A stretch of 64,000 nt of DNA from an uncultured Marvinbryantia sp. (GCA_947630735.1 CANRIR010000007.1:1-64000); one strand, 5' to 3'; positions 26,162-36,117 are shown, counted from the first letter of the stretch. Translations and numbers: made by a program. The notes: generated from the sequence alone by a model not told the origin.

Positions 26162-27313
26162 ATGAAATTTTTTCATATATCGGATCTGCATATCGGGCTG
26201 CGGCTGCTGAACCGGGACCTGCGCGAGGATCAGGAATATATCCTGGACCAGATCGTGGAGGCCGCCAGGCGGGAGCAGCCGGACGCGGTGGCGGTGGCCG
26301 GGGACGTCTACGACAAGGCGGTGCCCTCCGCGGAGGCGGTGGAGGTGTTCGACCGCTTTGTCTCGCGTCTGACGGAGGCGGTTCCGCAGGCCAGCGTGCT
26401 GATCATCAGCGGCAACCACGACAGCGCGCCGCGGCTGGACTGCTTCCGCAGGGTGCTTGCCAAACAGCGCGTGCACATGGTGGGCCTGCCGCCAGGCACG
26501 CAGGAAGAGCAGATAGAAAAAGTCACATTGAGGGACGCATACGGGGAGGTGCATTTTTACCTCCTTCCCTTTGTGCGCCCTTCTATGGTGCGCCAGGTGG
26601 TGGGGACGGATGCGGACGGCGCGCAGCTTACGTACCAGGAGACGGTCCGCCGGCTGATCGCGCGGGAAAAGCTGGATCCGGCGGCCAGAAATGTGCTGGT
26701 CAGCCACCAGTTTTACCTGCCCGCCGGGAAACGCGCAGAGGACGTGGAGCGGATGGACTCGGAGATCCGCACCGCCGGGAACATTGACGAGGTAAGCGCC
26801 GACGTGCTGCAGGCCTTTGACTATGCGGCGCTGGGCCATATCCACAAACCCATGCGGGTGGCCGGGGAGACCAGGAGGTACTGCGGCGCGCCGCTGGCGT
26901 GCTCGGTCAGCGAGGCCGGGCAGGAAAAAGGCGTCGTGATGGTGGAGATGGAGGAGAAAGGGGTGGTGCGCACCCGCGTGCTGCCGCTGCATCCCCTGCG
27001 CCAGGTCCGCGTGATCCGGGGAAGCCTGGAAGAAGTGCTGCGGCAGTCCTGCGGGGACTATGTGTCGGTGCTCCTCACAGACCGGGCGGATCTGGACGTG
27101 ATCGACATGCAGGACCGCATCCGCGCGGCCTTTCCCTTCCTCCTGGAGATCCGCAGGGAGGGCGTGCGCCGCACGCAGAACGGGCGCGACGTGCAGGACG
27201 TGGGCGAGCTGGACCCGTTCGAGCTCTGCTGCGGGTTCCTGAAAGATCTGGATGACGCGGAAAAAGAGATCCTGCGGGATGTGATCAATACCGTGACGGA
27301 GGGAAAAAGATGA
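26162..27313 (+). CDS. sbcD: Exonuclease SbcD
   Basis: FHISDLHIG, GDVYDKAVPS, ISGNHDSAPRL. Confidence 0.95.
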   Translation: MKFFHISDLHIGLRLLNRDLREDQEYILDQIVEAARREQPDAVAVAGDVYDKAVPSAEAVEVFDRFVSRLTEAVPQASVLIISGNHDSAPRLDCFRRVLAKQRVHMVGLPPGTQEEQIEKVTLRDAYGEVHFYLLPFVRPSMVRQVVGTDADGAQLTYQETVRRLIAREKLDPAARNVLVSHQFYLPAGKRAEDVERMDSEIRTAGNIDEVSADVLQAFDYAALGHIHKPMRVAGETRRYCGAPLACSVSEAGQEKGVVMVEMEEKGVVRTRVLPLHPLRQVRVIRGSLEEVLRQSCGDYVSVLLTDRADLDVIDMQDRIRAAFPFLLEIRREGVRRTQNGRDVQDVGELDPFELCCGFLKDLDDAEKEILRDVINTVTEGKR

Positions 27314-30300
27314 GACCACTGCGGCTTTGCATGCGGGCGTTCGGCTCCTATGGCTCAGATACCACCACAATCGATTTCACAAGGCCCGATCAGAACCTGT
27401 TTCTGATCACGGGCGATACGGGTGCCGGGAAGAGCACGATCTTCGACGCCATTGTGTTCGCCCTCTACGGGGAGACCGGTTCCGCCTTCAACAAAAAAGA
27501 GGGCGTCGTGCTGCAGAGCCAGTATGCGGATCTGGACACGGAGCCCTTTGTAGAGTTCTCTTTTCTGGAAGCGGGAAAGACCTACACGGTAAAGCGGGTG
27601 CCGCGCCATCAGAGGCCGGTCAAAAGGGGTGCTCAAAAGGGAGAGCGCGCCAGGGAAGTGACGGGCAGCGTCTCTCTTACCATGCCGGACGGCACGGAAT
27701 ATCCGCCCAAAGAGGCGGACCGGAAGCTGGAAGAACTGGTGGGACTGAATAAAGGCCAGTTTATGCAGGTGGCCATGATCGCGCAGGGCGAATTTATGGA
27801 GCTGCTGCGCGCCAGATCCGACGACCGGAAAGTGATCTTCCGCAAGCTGTTCCACACGGAGATCTTCCAGGAGATTGCGGATGAGCTGCTGGCGCGCAAA
27901 AGGGAAAAAGAGCGGGTGCTGGCGGGCATCAGGACCGAGTGCCTCGCCGCCGCGGCCCGGGTGGTCATTCCGGGATCCTTTGCGCGGGCGCAGGAGATGC
28001 GGCTGGACAAAGAGAAGATGACGCGAGGAGAGCTCGCCGTGATGGAAGGCTTCACGACAAGCTTAGGAGAGCTGTGCGCAAAGCTGGAGGAGGAGACGCA
28101 GAACGCGAACCGCGTCTGCCGGGAGGCGGAGCTTGCCAGAGACCGGGCGCGCGACGCCCGCACAAAGGGCGAACAGCTTGCGGTGTCGTTTGAACAGCTG
28201 GATCGGGCAGAGCAGGAGCTTGCCATTTTGGCGGGACAAAAGAAACAGATGGAGGATGCGGAAGACCTGGCGCGGCGGCTGCGCGCGGCCTATGAGGTGC
28301 GCGCGGAATACCAGCGGTACGCGGACGCCGAGGAGAGCGCGCAAAAGATGCAGCAGGCCCTGGCCGGGCAGCGCGCGCTGCTTCCGGGGCTTCTGGATGC
28401 CGTCCGTGACACGGCCGGGAAAGAGGCATCGCTTGCCGGACAATATCAAAAAGAACTGGAGCGGTTCAGCCGGACGAAGGAGAGGGCGGGCAGGGCCCTG
28501 GAATTGTTCGGGAAGATTGAGGCGGCGCAGGCGGAAACGGCCCGAAAAGAGCGGGAGCTTCTTTTGGCGCGCGGCAGATATGCGGACGTGCTTGCGAAGC
28601 TGGCGGAGCAAAAGACGCAGGAGGAGACTTGCGCGGCGCAGATGCAGGCCCTGGCGGACGCGGAGAAAAAGCTTGCCCTCTGGGAGGCCAAAAAGCGGGA
28701 GGCCGACGAGTGCCAAAAAGCGGCGGATGAACTTTGGCGGGAGCGAAAGCATGTGTGCGCGGACCGGGCAAAGGCGGAGGAATCCCTGCGGGCGTACGGG
28801 CAGGCGCGCGAGGCGTACGCAGAGAAGTCGGCAGACTACGAACAGAAGCGCAGAAAGTTTCTGGACGAGCAGGCGGGCTTTCTGGCGCTTGGCTTAGAGC
28901 CCGGAAAACCGTGCCCGGTGTGCGGCTCGACGGAGCATCCCTGCCCGCACGTATCGGCTGATGCGGACGAGGGGCTCACAAGGGAGGCCCTGGACGAGCT
29001 TCAAAAAGAGACGGAGTTTCTGCGCGCCCGGCAGGAGGAGCTGGCGGCGCAGGCGCGCTCGGATGCCGATCTCTGTAAAGAACGCGAGAAGGCGCTGGGA
29101 CAGATGGAGCAAAGACTCCTTGAACGGCTTGCGGCCGGCGGGAACGCCGTGCCGGAGGGCACGGACGTGCAGAAATTTGTCCAAAGCCTGGCACAGTCCG
29201 TGCGCAAGCAGGGCGAACTGCTGCGGGAGGACGTGCGAAACCACGCCCGGCTGGAGGAGCTTCTGCAAAAGATACGCGCAGACCGGGAGAGACTTTTACA
29301 GGAAGCGGAGAAGCTCAGACAGGATGAGACCGAGGCTGCCGCGGCGCTTGAGGGCAGCAGGGCAAAGCAGAAGAGCCTGGAGGAGTCGAAGGACTACGGG
29401 ACGCGGCGGGACGCAGAACAGGCGCTGAGCCTCGCGGAGGATCAAAAGAACCAGTGCGGGCGTGCCCTGGACGAGGCAAAGGAAAACGCCCGGAAAGCCA
29501 GAGGGGAAAAAGACCGCGCGGAGGCGCTGATCCGCCAGTATGAGGAAGAACTACCGGGAAAGAAGGATATCTGCGCCCGGCGAAAGGACGCCTATGAGAA
29601 GCTGCGAAAGGAGCGGGGGATCCCTGAGGAAGCGTGGAGAACTCTCACGGAACAGCACGGGCCGAAGGCCAGCGAAGAGCTCATGAAGCAGGTGTCGGAT
29701 CACCAGAGAGACCTGGCACAGGCCGGCGCGCGAAAGGAGTCGGCTCTGCAGGCCATCGGTAAGGAGGAGAGGCCGGATCTTGCCGCGCTTACGAAAACTG
29801 TGCGGGAGACCCAGGACAGACTGCAGGCGGCCAGGGAAGCGCAGGAAAAGCTGCGGGACGCCTTCAGACGCAACCGGGAGGTGTACCGCGAACTGGAGGC
29901 AAAGCAGAAAGACCGCAGAAAAGAATTGGAGGAGCATGCGCGCCTGGACGGGCTCTACCGGCTGGTGTCGGGAAATGTGAGCGGCTCGCGCATGGATCTG
30001 GAAACCTATGTGCAGCGCTATTATCTGGAAAAGATCCTGCGCGCGGCCAACCGGCGCTTTGACGCGATGACCGCGGGGCAGTTTGAACTGCGCATGGTCG
30101 ATTTATCGGAAGCGGGGGAGGGCAGGAACCGGGGTCTGGATCTGATGGTCTATTCCAACGTGACCGGAAAGGAGCGGCAGATCCGCACCCTCTCCGGCGG
30201 GGAATCCTTCATGGCCGCCCTTTCCCTGGCGCTCGGCATGGCCGACCAGATCCAGGAACACTCCGCGGCGGTCAATCTGGATATGATGTTTCTCGATGAG

Positions 30301-30483
30301 GGCTTCGGCTCCCTGGACGAACATTCCAGGAACCAGGCCGTGAAGGTGCTCCTCCAGATGGCGGAGGGTTCCAGGCTGATCGGCATCATCTCCCATGTGT
30401 CGGAGCTGAAGCAGGAGATAGAAAACCAGCTGATCGTCAGCAGGGATGAAACCGGAAGCCATGTGAGATGGCAGATCAGCTGA
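27310..30483 (+). CDS. sbcC: Exonuclease subunit SbcC (SMC-like)
   Basis: Walker A GDTGAGKSTIFD, Zn-hook CPVCGSTEHP, LSGGESFMAALSLALGMAD, FLDEGFGSLD. Confidence 0.97.
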   Translation: MRPLRLCMRAFGSYGSDTTTIDFTRPDQNLFLITGDTGAGKSTIFDAIVFALYGETGSAFNKKEGVVLQSQYADLDTEPFVEFSFLEAGKTYTVKRVPRHQRPVKRGAQKGERAREVTGSVSLTMPDGTEYPPKEADRKLEELVGLNKGQFMQVAMIAQGEFMELLRARSDDRKVIFRKLFHTEIFQEIADELLARKREKERVLAGIRTECLAAAARVVIPGSFARAQEMRLDKEKMTRGELAVMEGFTTSLGELCAKLEEETQNANRVCREAELARDRARDARTKGEQLAVSFEQLDRAEQELAILAGQKKQMEDAEDLARRLRAAYEVRAEYQRYADAEESAQKMQQALAGQRALLPGLLDAVRDTAGKEASLAGQYQKELERFSRTKERAGRALELFGKIEAAQAETARKERELLLARGRYADVLAKLAEQKTQEETCAAQMQALADAEKKLALWEAKKREADECQKAADELWRERKHVCADRAKAEESLRAYGQAREAYAEKSADYEQKRRKFLDEQAGFLALGLEPGKPCPVCGSTEHPCPHVSADADEGLTREALDELQKETEFLRARQEELAAQARSDADLCKEREKALGQMEQRLLERLAAGGNAVPEGTDVQKFVQSLAQSVRKQGELLREDVRNHARLEELLQKIRADRERLLQEAEKLRQDETEAAAALEGSRAKQKSLEESKDYGTRRDAEQALSLAEDQKNQCGRALDEAKENARKARGEKDRAEALIRQYEEELPGKKDICARRKDAYEKLRKERGIPEEAWRTLTEQHGPKASEELMKQVSDHQRDLAQAGARKESALQAIGKEERPDLAALTKTVRETQDRLQAAREAQEKLRDAFRRNREVYRELEAKQKDRRKELEEHARLDGLYRLVSGNVSGSRMDLETYVQRYYLEKILRAANRRFDAMTAGQFELRMVDLSEAGEGRNRGLDLMVYSNVTGKERQIRTLSGGESFMAALSLALGMADQIQEHSAAVNLDMMFLDEGFGSLDEHSRNQAVKVLLQMAEGSRLIGIISHVSELKQEIENQLIVSRDETGSHVRWQIS

Positions 30484-30485
30484 CC

Positions 30486-31946
30486 TTACTGGTAGATCAG
30501 GATGCACACATTTTCTTCCATTTCATAGTAGATGGCCGCGGCCACATCCACCGGCAGGTTGATGCAGCCGTGGGATCCGGCATACTGATAGGTCGTGCCG
30601 CCGAACGCGCTCTGCCAGGAGGCGTCGTGCAGGCCCTGCCCGTCGTCGAAGGGCATCCAGTACTGCACTTCCACGTCCCAGGTCTCGCCGGCACCGCCTC
30701 CGCCGCCCTTCAGATTGAAGGGGCTGGCCTTGTAGGGGATGGTAAAGACTCCCTCGTGTGTGGCGCGCTCCGGGGTGGGCAGGCCGGAGATGATGGGACT
30801 CTCCACCACAAGATCGCCGTTTTTATAAAACCACAGATATTGATTGGAGAGGTCCACCTCCACGTAGGTGCCGTTCAGGTCGTCCATGCCGTTGCGGCTG
30901 TAGCCCCAGTGGGCATATACCGGCTCACGGCTGACAGGCTGATTCGCGTAAATGTCCTCGATAAGCTGATAGGCCTCGCCGTCCACATCGATCTGGTAGC
31001 CATAGCTGTTGTATTCGATGGTCATGGTTCCCCGATTGGTGCTCTCAAAAGTGCGGGGAATGCTGTACGTGTCATATTTCGCGGCCAAGTCGTACACAAA
31101 ATCATACACCTTTTCTTCGCTGACGGGGGCGTCCGGCTCGTCCATCAGGATCCAGTCGCGGATGGTATTCCAGTCCACCACTTCTTTTTCGTCGCCAAAT
31201 TCATAGGTGATCTCGGCGTTACAGTATTGTTTATAGATCTCCAGCTCTCTCTCCAGATCCGGATCGTCCTGCTTGATCTTCGGCTGACGGTAAATACTCT
31301 CCGGCACATCCATGGTGACCGTGTCCGTCTCCATGCCGGCGGCCAGGTCTTTGTCGATGGTCTCCTTGACAAGCTTCTGCAGATCTGTGTCTTCAAAATC
31401 CGTGCCGTACACCTCGGGCTGGATGGCATAGCTGTCGCCCTGCTCGATGATCATGGCGTCGGTGGTGGTGACGCGCGGAACGGTAAACCGCTCTGCGGAC
31501 ACTGCTTTGTCAAACACGGCTTCGTCCACGGAGAAGGGGACCGTCATATTATATGTGCTGCCGGCGATCAGGCCGCCGTAGGCAAAATAACTCTGTCCGT
31601 CGATCAGTTCCTGGATCCCTGCCTGCAGTTTTTCGCTGTCCACCTGGTACCCGATCTGTTTGAAGGAAGTGTGCAGCACCTGCTGGTCCTGCTCGTTGAG
31701 GCACAGGTCGTAAGAGTTGTAGGGCCCCTCCAAAAGTTCTGCCGCCTGTGCGGCGGTTTTCCCGCCCACATAAAATCCGTTCAGTGTGGCGTGATGGTAA
31801 AAGTGCCCGTCCATCACTTTTATGTAAATAAGGTCGGCTGCGGCGACGGCTCCCACGACGCCTGCCGCGATGAGTATGCGCCTGCGCCATGCCCGCATCC
31901 GCTCCGCTTTCTTTTTATTTAATCGTTTTCTCCTGCTCCACCTCAT
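30486..31946 (-). CDS. L,D-transpeptidase (YkuD) with PG-binding domain
   Basis: N-terminal TM; C-terminal YAGSHGCINLPVDVA (SHGCINL). Confidence 0.93.
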   Translation of the reverse strand: MRWSRRKRLNKKKAERMRAWRRRILIAAGVVGAVAAADLIYIKVMDGHFYHHATLNGFYVGGKTAAQAAELLEGPYNSYDLCLNEQDQQVLHTSFKQIGYQVDSEKLQAGIQELIDGQSYFAYGGLIAGSTYNMTVPFSVDEAVFDKAVSAERFTVPRVTTTDAMIIEQGDSYAIQPEVYGTDFEDTDLQKLVKETIDKDLAAGMETDTVTMDVPESIYRQPKIKQDDPDLERELEIYKQYCNAEITYEFGDEKEVVDWNTIRDWILMDEPDAPVSEEKVYDFVYDLAAKYDTYSIPRTFESTNRGTMTIEYNSYGYQIDVDGEAYQLIEDIYANQPVSREPVYAHWGYSRNGMDDLNGTYVEVDLSNQYLWFYKNGDLVVESPIISGLPTPERATHEGVFTIPYKASPFNLKGGGGGAGETWDVEVQYWMPFDDGQGLHDASWQSAFGGTTYQYAGSHGCINLPVDVAAAIYYEMEENVCILIYQ

Positions 31947-32047
31947 GAGATACTCCCCGAATTTTGAAATTTTGATAAAATAATGTCGAAACGCATACTA
32001 TTATCTTATACCGAATGGATGAAATGTCAATCCCAATCGAACAATTA

Positions 32048-32076
32048 TTTTCAACTGGCAAAATATGTGCTATACT
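32048..32076 (+). promoter_or_regulatory. Possible udk promoter
   Basis: TTTTCA, 17-nt spacer, TATACT. Confidence 0.4.
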
Positions 32077-32133
32077 GCGGGTGAGAGGATCTGTGGGGAC
32101 ACAGAAAATACCGAAGGAGAAGGGTTGAAAAAT

Positions 32134-32772
32134 ATGGCAGAAGTATTGGTGATCGGGATCGCCGGCGGTTCCGGAAGCGGAAAGACCACGCTGACCAACC
32201 AGATCGCGGCGCAGTTCCGCGAGAGCGTGACCATCATAAAGCACGACGACTATTACAAGGCGCACGACGACATGACCTACGAGGAGCGGTGCCGGCTGAA
32301 CTATGACCATCCGAACGCCTTCGACACGGATCTGATGATCAGCCATTTAAAAGAGCTGCGCGAAGGGAGAGCGGTGCAGTGCCCCGTCTACGACTATACG
32401 GTGCACAACCGCAGCAGGGACACCCTGACCGTCAACCCGGCCAAGGTCATTCTGGTGGAGGGGATCCTCATTTTTGAGAATCCGCGCCTGTGCGAGCTGA
32501 TGGACATCCGCATTTTTGTGGACACCGACCCGGATCTGCGCATCATCCGCAGGATCCAGAGGGACGTGCTCGAGCGGGCGCGCAGCCTGGAATCCGTGAT
32601 CGGCCAGTACCTGAACACGGTGAAGCCCATGCACGAACAGTTTGTGGAGCCGAGCAAGAAGAACGCGGACATCATCGTGCCGGAGGGCGGGTACAACCGG
32701 GTGGCCATGGAGATGATCCGAAACCAGATAGACAATCATCTTCGGGGCGGCCATAGGAGCGAGGGCGTGTAA
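32134..32772 (+). CDS. udk: Uridine kinase
   Basis: VIGIAGGSGSGKTTLTNQI, YDHPNAFDTDLM, VILVEGILIFENPRL. Confidence 0.95.
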   Translation: MAEVLVIGIAGGSGSGKTTLTNQIAAQFRESVTIIKHDDYYKAHDDMTYEERCRLNYDHPNAFDTDLMISHLKELREGRAVQCPVYDYTVHNRSRDTLTVNPAKVILVEGILIFENPRLCELMDIRIFVDTDPDLRIIRRIQRDVLERARSLESVIGQYLNTVKPMHEQFVEPSKKNADIIVPEGGYNRVAMEMIRNQIDNHLRGGHRSEGV

Positions 32773-32850
32773 AAGACGGCCAGGTAAAGAGCGCATTTCC
32801 GGAAGCCGGGAAACGGCCTCTGCCGGATCGCAGTCTTATAGAAGTTTATA

Positions 32851-32945
32851 TGAAAGGGAAAGCTGCGGGCATTTGTTCAGGCATTTTTTGCGGCGCAAAA
32901 CGGCGCTGCAGATCTTTGCGGGCCCGCGGCATGGGATAAGAAATG
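32851..32945 (+). promoter_or_regulatory. SD-hairpin-AUG repeat element, copy C
   Basis: GAAAGGGAAA; GCTGCGGGC 32862-32870 / GCCCGCGGC 32922-32930; inner GCGGCGC..GCGCTGC; start at 32943. Confidence 0.75.
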
Positions 32946-33422
32946 TTTGTGCGCAGATATGAAGAAGCAGACGTTCCCAGGATGACAGAGATCTGGAACG
33001 AGGTTGTGGAGGAGGGCGTGGCGTTTCCCCAGGAAGATTTTCTGGATGAGACGTCGGGCAGGGAATTTTTTGCGGCGCAGACGTATGCGGGCGTGGCCGT
33101 GTGCGACGGCGCGGTTGCAGGCCTGTACATCCTGCACCCCAACAACGTGGGCAGGTGCGGGCACATCAGCAATGCCAGCTATGCGGTCAGCTCCGCGTGC
33201 CGCGGACGGCACATCGGGGAAAAACTGGTCGCGGACTGTCTGCAGAAGGCGGGGGAGCTGGGATTTCGGATCCTGCAGTTCAACGCCGTCGTGGAGAGCA
33301 ATGTCCACGCCAGGCATTTATATGAGCGCCTTGGGTTTATCCAGCTTGGCACCATACCGGGCGGTTTTCGGATGAAGGACGGGCACTATGAAAATATCTG
33401 CCCATATTATCATCTATTATAG
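32943..33422 (+). CDS. GNAT-family N-acetyltransferase
   Basis: SSACRGRHIGEKLVADCLQKAGELGFRILQFNAV..ARHLYERLGFIQLGTIPGGF. Confidence 0.9.
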   Translation: MFVRRYEEADVPRMTEIWNEVVEEGVAFPQEDFLDETSGREFFAAQTYAGVAVCDGAVAGLYILHPNNVGRCGHISNASYAVSSACRGRHIGEKLVADCLQKAGELGFRILQFNAVVESNVHARHLYERLGFIQLGTIPGGFRMKDGHYENICPYYHLL

Positions 33423-33482
33423 AACAAAAATGGAGAATTTGCAGGGAGAACCGGGTGCCGCCAGAATGCGCAGGCGCCGGAC

Positions 33483-33530
33483 AAAAAAAGACAGCCCGCC
33501 TTCGCAGATGGATGCGCGGACTGTCTTTTG
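33483..33530. terminator. Bidirectional terminator between convergent genes
   Basis: AAAAAAAGACAGCCCGC...GCGGACTGTCTTTT. Confidence 0.75.
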
Positions 33531-33537
33531 TGGTATT

Positions 33538-34467
33538 TTACGCGATGATGGTGCCCGTCTTTCCCTCCAGGGCTTCCAGGGCGTGCTCCAGATTCGTGAT
33601 GATGGCGGTGCGGCCCTCCCTCTTGGAGACGAAGTCCACGGAGGCGCGGATCTTCGGCAGCATGGCTGTCTCGCCGAACTGCTTTTTCTCGATATGTTCC
33701 AGCGCTTCCTCCACTGTGATGCGGCCAAGCTCGACGGGGCTGTCCGTGTGGCGGTCGATGTCCACCTTCTCGTCGTTCGTGAGGATCATCAGCACATCCG
33801 CGTCCGTCCCCTCGGCCAGCTTTCCGGCCGTATAATCCTTTTCAATGATGGCGCTTGCGCCCTTTAAGGCATGCGCCTGCTCCATGACCGGGATGCCGCC
33901 GCCCCCGCAGGCGACCACAAGCTGCCCGGCGTCCACCAGGGCGTTGATGGCGTCTATCTCTATGATGGCCTGCGGCCTCGGGGAGGAGACGATCCTGCGG
34001 TACCTGCCGCCGGTTTCCTCCACCACATGGTTCCCCTTGGCCTCCTCTTTCTCAGCCTCTTCCTTTGTCATATACCGGCCGATCACCTTTACCTGGCGGT
34101 AGAAGGCCTCGTCGTAGGGGTCCACCAGCACCTGCGTGATGATGGTGCTGACGGGCTTGTAGATGCCGCGCTTCAAAAGCTCTTCGCGCAGGGCGTTCTG
34201 GATATCGTAGCCGATGTAGCCCTGGCTCATGGCGGAGCAGACCGACATGGGCGCTCCGGTGTAGTCGGAGTGGAAATGCGCAAATTCGTTCATGGCCGTG
34301 TGGATCATGCCCACCTGCGGGGCGTTGCTGTGGGTGATGATCAGCTGGCAGTCGGCCTCCACCAGATCCGCCATCACTTTGGCGGAATTTTTCAGCGCAA
34401 TTTTCTGTTCCGGAAAGGTTGTGCCGAGGGCGCGGTGCCCCAGGGCAATGACCACTTTTTTCTTCAT
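33538..34467 (-). CDS. Carbamate kinase homologue
   Basis: Amino-acid kinase fold, GGRYRRIVSSPRPQAI, VVACGGGGIPV; divergent N-terminal motif VIALGHRALG. Confidence 0.85.
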   Translation of the reverse strand: MKKKVVIALGHRALGTTFPEQKIALKNSAKVMADLVEADCQLIITHSNAPQVGMIHTAMNEFAHFHSDYTGAPMSVCSAMSQGYIGYDIQNALREELLKRGIYKPVSTIITQVLVDPYDEAFYRQVKVIGRYMTKEEAEKEEAKGNHVVEETGGRYRRIVSSPRPQAIIEIDAINALVDAGQLVVACGGGGIPVMEQAHALKGASAIIEKDYTAGKLAEGTDADVLMILTNDEKVDIDRHTDSPVELGRITVEEALEHIEKKQFGETAMLPKIRASVDFVSKREGRTAIITNLEHALEALEGKTGTIIA

Positions 34468-34522
34468 ATCAGACACCTCATATTCCTTTTTCATGACACA
34501 GGATACGCGTGATAGCGCACCG

Positions 34523-34555
34523 AATATCATGGTTTCTTTCACAAACCATGATATT
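34523..34555. repeat. Perfect 13-bp inverted repeat, 7-nt loop
   Basis: AATATCATGGTTT-ctttcac-AAACCATGATATT. Confidence 0.9.
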
Positions 34556-34562
34556 AATTACA

Positions 34563-34591
34563 ATATTACAACGATTGAGGGCGAATTGCAA
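34563..34591 (-). promoter_or_regulatory. Putative sigma-A promoter of carbamate kinase gene
   Basis: Minus strand TTGCAA, 17-nt spacer, TAATAT. Confidence 0.55.
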
Positions 34592-34602
34592 GCAATCCGT
34601 TG

Positions 34603-34630
34603 GCATATTTTTGGGACAGACTCATATATA
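34603..34630 (+). promoter_or_regulatory. Putative sigma-E promoter of spoIIIA operon
   Basis: GCATATT, 13-nt spacer, CATATATA; resembles sigma-E consensus. Confidence 0.6.
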
Positions 34631-34651
34631 TTGAAGTAGAGGAATGGTGCA

Positions 34652-35605
34652 ATGAAGAACCAAGAAGATTTTTTCAACATTTTTTCTGTGAACCTGCGGG
34701 CCGTGCTCAAGAAGCTGAACGTGGATCTTGAGGAGCTGCAGGAGATCCGCATGCGCGTGGACTGTCCTCTGATCGTCATGTGGGCCGGCGCGGAATATTT
34801 TGTGCAGCCGACGGGGGAGGTGACCAGAGAGTGCAGCCGGGGTTATGTGGTAAGCCGGCGGGACCTCCTGGAGACTGTGGAATATATCGCGGATTATTCG
34901 CTGTATGCTTTTGAAGATGAGATACGGCACGGTTTTCTGACCATACAGGGCGGCCACCGCATCGGGATCGCGGGAAAGATCGTGACGGACGGGGAAAAGA
35001 TACGCAGCGTGAAGCATATCTCTTTTCTGAATATCCGCATCTCCCATCAGAAGAAGGGCTGTGCCGATCATGTGCTGCCGTATCTGATCAAGGATGGAGA
35101 ATTCCGCCATACCTTACTCATTTCCCCGCCGCGGTGCGGAAAGACCACGCTGCTGCGGGATATTATACGCCAGCTCTCCAACGGAAACGCCTATTATGCC
35201 GGGTGCACGGTGGGCGTGGTGGATGAGCGCTCGGAGATCGGCGGCGCCTACATGGGGGTGCCCCAGAACGACCTGGGCATCCGCACGGATCTTCTGGACT
35301 GCTGTCCGAAGGCGGAGGGGATGATGATGCTGGTGCGCGCCATGTCGCCCGGGGTCATTGCGGTGGATGAGATCGGGGACTACCGGGACATCCGGGCCAT
35401 CGAGTCCGTGATCCACTGCGGCTGCAAGCTGCTGGCCACCGTGCACGGAGCGTCCATCGACGATGTAAAGCGCAAACCGCTCCTGCAGAGACTTGTGCAG
35501 GAGCGCATTTTTGAGCGCTATGTGATCCTGCATAAGATGGGCCGGGTAAAAGAGATTTTTGATGAGCGCGGCACCGACATCTACGGGGGCGATGGGGCAT
35601 GCTGA
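34652..35605 (+). CDS. spoIIIAA: Stage III sporulation protein AA
   Basis: ATPase with ISPPRCGKTTLLRDIIR; first of AA-AH order. Confidence 0.95.
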   Translation: MKNQEDFFNIFSVNLRAVLKKLNVDLEELQEIRMRVDCPLIVMWAGAEYFVQPTGEVTRECSRGYVVSRRDLLETVEYIADYSLYAFEDEIRHGFLTIQGGHRIGIAGKIVTDGEKIRSVKHISFLNIRISHQKKGCADHVLPYLIKDGEFRHTLLISPPRCGKTTLLRDIIRQLSNGNAYYAGCTVGVVDERSEIGGAYMGVPQNDLGIRTDLLDCCPKAEGMMMLVRAMSPGVIAVDEIGDYRDIRAIESVIHCGCKLLATVHGASIDDVKRKPLLQRLVQERIFERYVILHKMGRVKEIFDERGTDIYGGDGAC

Positions 35606-36117
35606 GATATGCGGGGATGGTTTTGGCGATGGCGGCCTGCACGGCCCTCGGAGTCTGCATGGGTTCCTCCCTGTCGGAGCGAGCGCGCTCTCTGCGGGAG
35701 CTGGAACGCCTTGCGGCGATGCTGCAGCGCGAGATCCAATATGCCGCGACGCCGCTCCAGGAGGCGTTTGGCGTGCTGGCAAAGAGCAGCTATGGGGCGT
35801 TTGCGCGCTTTTTTTCGGAGACGGCCTGTGCCATGGAGCGCAGGAAGGCCGGCACGGTGGAGGATCTTTTCAAACAGTCCGCGGAACTGCTTTTGCAGGG
35901 GACGGGGCTTAGCGGCGAAGACGTGCGGCGGCTGGTCCGGCTGGGCGCGAGGCTGGGGCACGCCGACGCGGGGATGCAGGTGCGCACGCTCGCATTTTAT
36001 CAGGAGGAGCTGGCGCAGATCCGCGCCCGGGCGGAGGAGGACTGCCGCCAAAAAGCGCATGTATACCGCTATCTGGGTTTTCTGGGAGGCTGTTTTCTGG
36101 TTCTGCTGCTGCTGTGA
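35599..36117 (+). CDS. spoIIIAB: Stage III sporulation protein AB
   Basis: Two TM flanking helical domain; synteny. Confidence 0.9.
   Translation: MLRYAGMVLAMAACTALGVCMGSSLSERARSLRELERLAAMLQREIQYAATPLQEAFGVLAKSSYGAFARFFSETACAMERRKAGTVEDLFKQSAELLLQGTGLSGEDVRRLVRLGARLGHADAGMQVRTLAFYQEELAQIRARAEEDCRQKAHVYRYLGFLGGCFLVLLLL

Noticed and set aside
30470-30500. Near-zero gap between convergent sbcC and L,D-transpeptidase genes as an antisense regulatory overlap
   Set aside because: The stops are 2 bp apart, but no specific structure or terminator is visible; ordinary compact packing.
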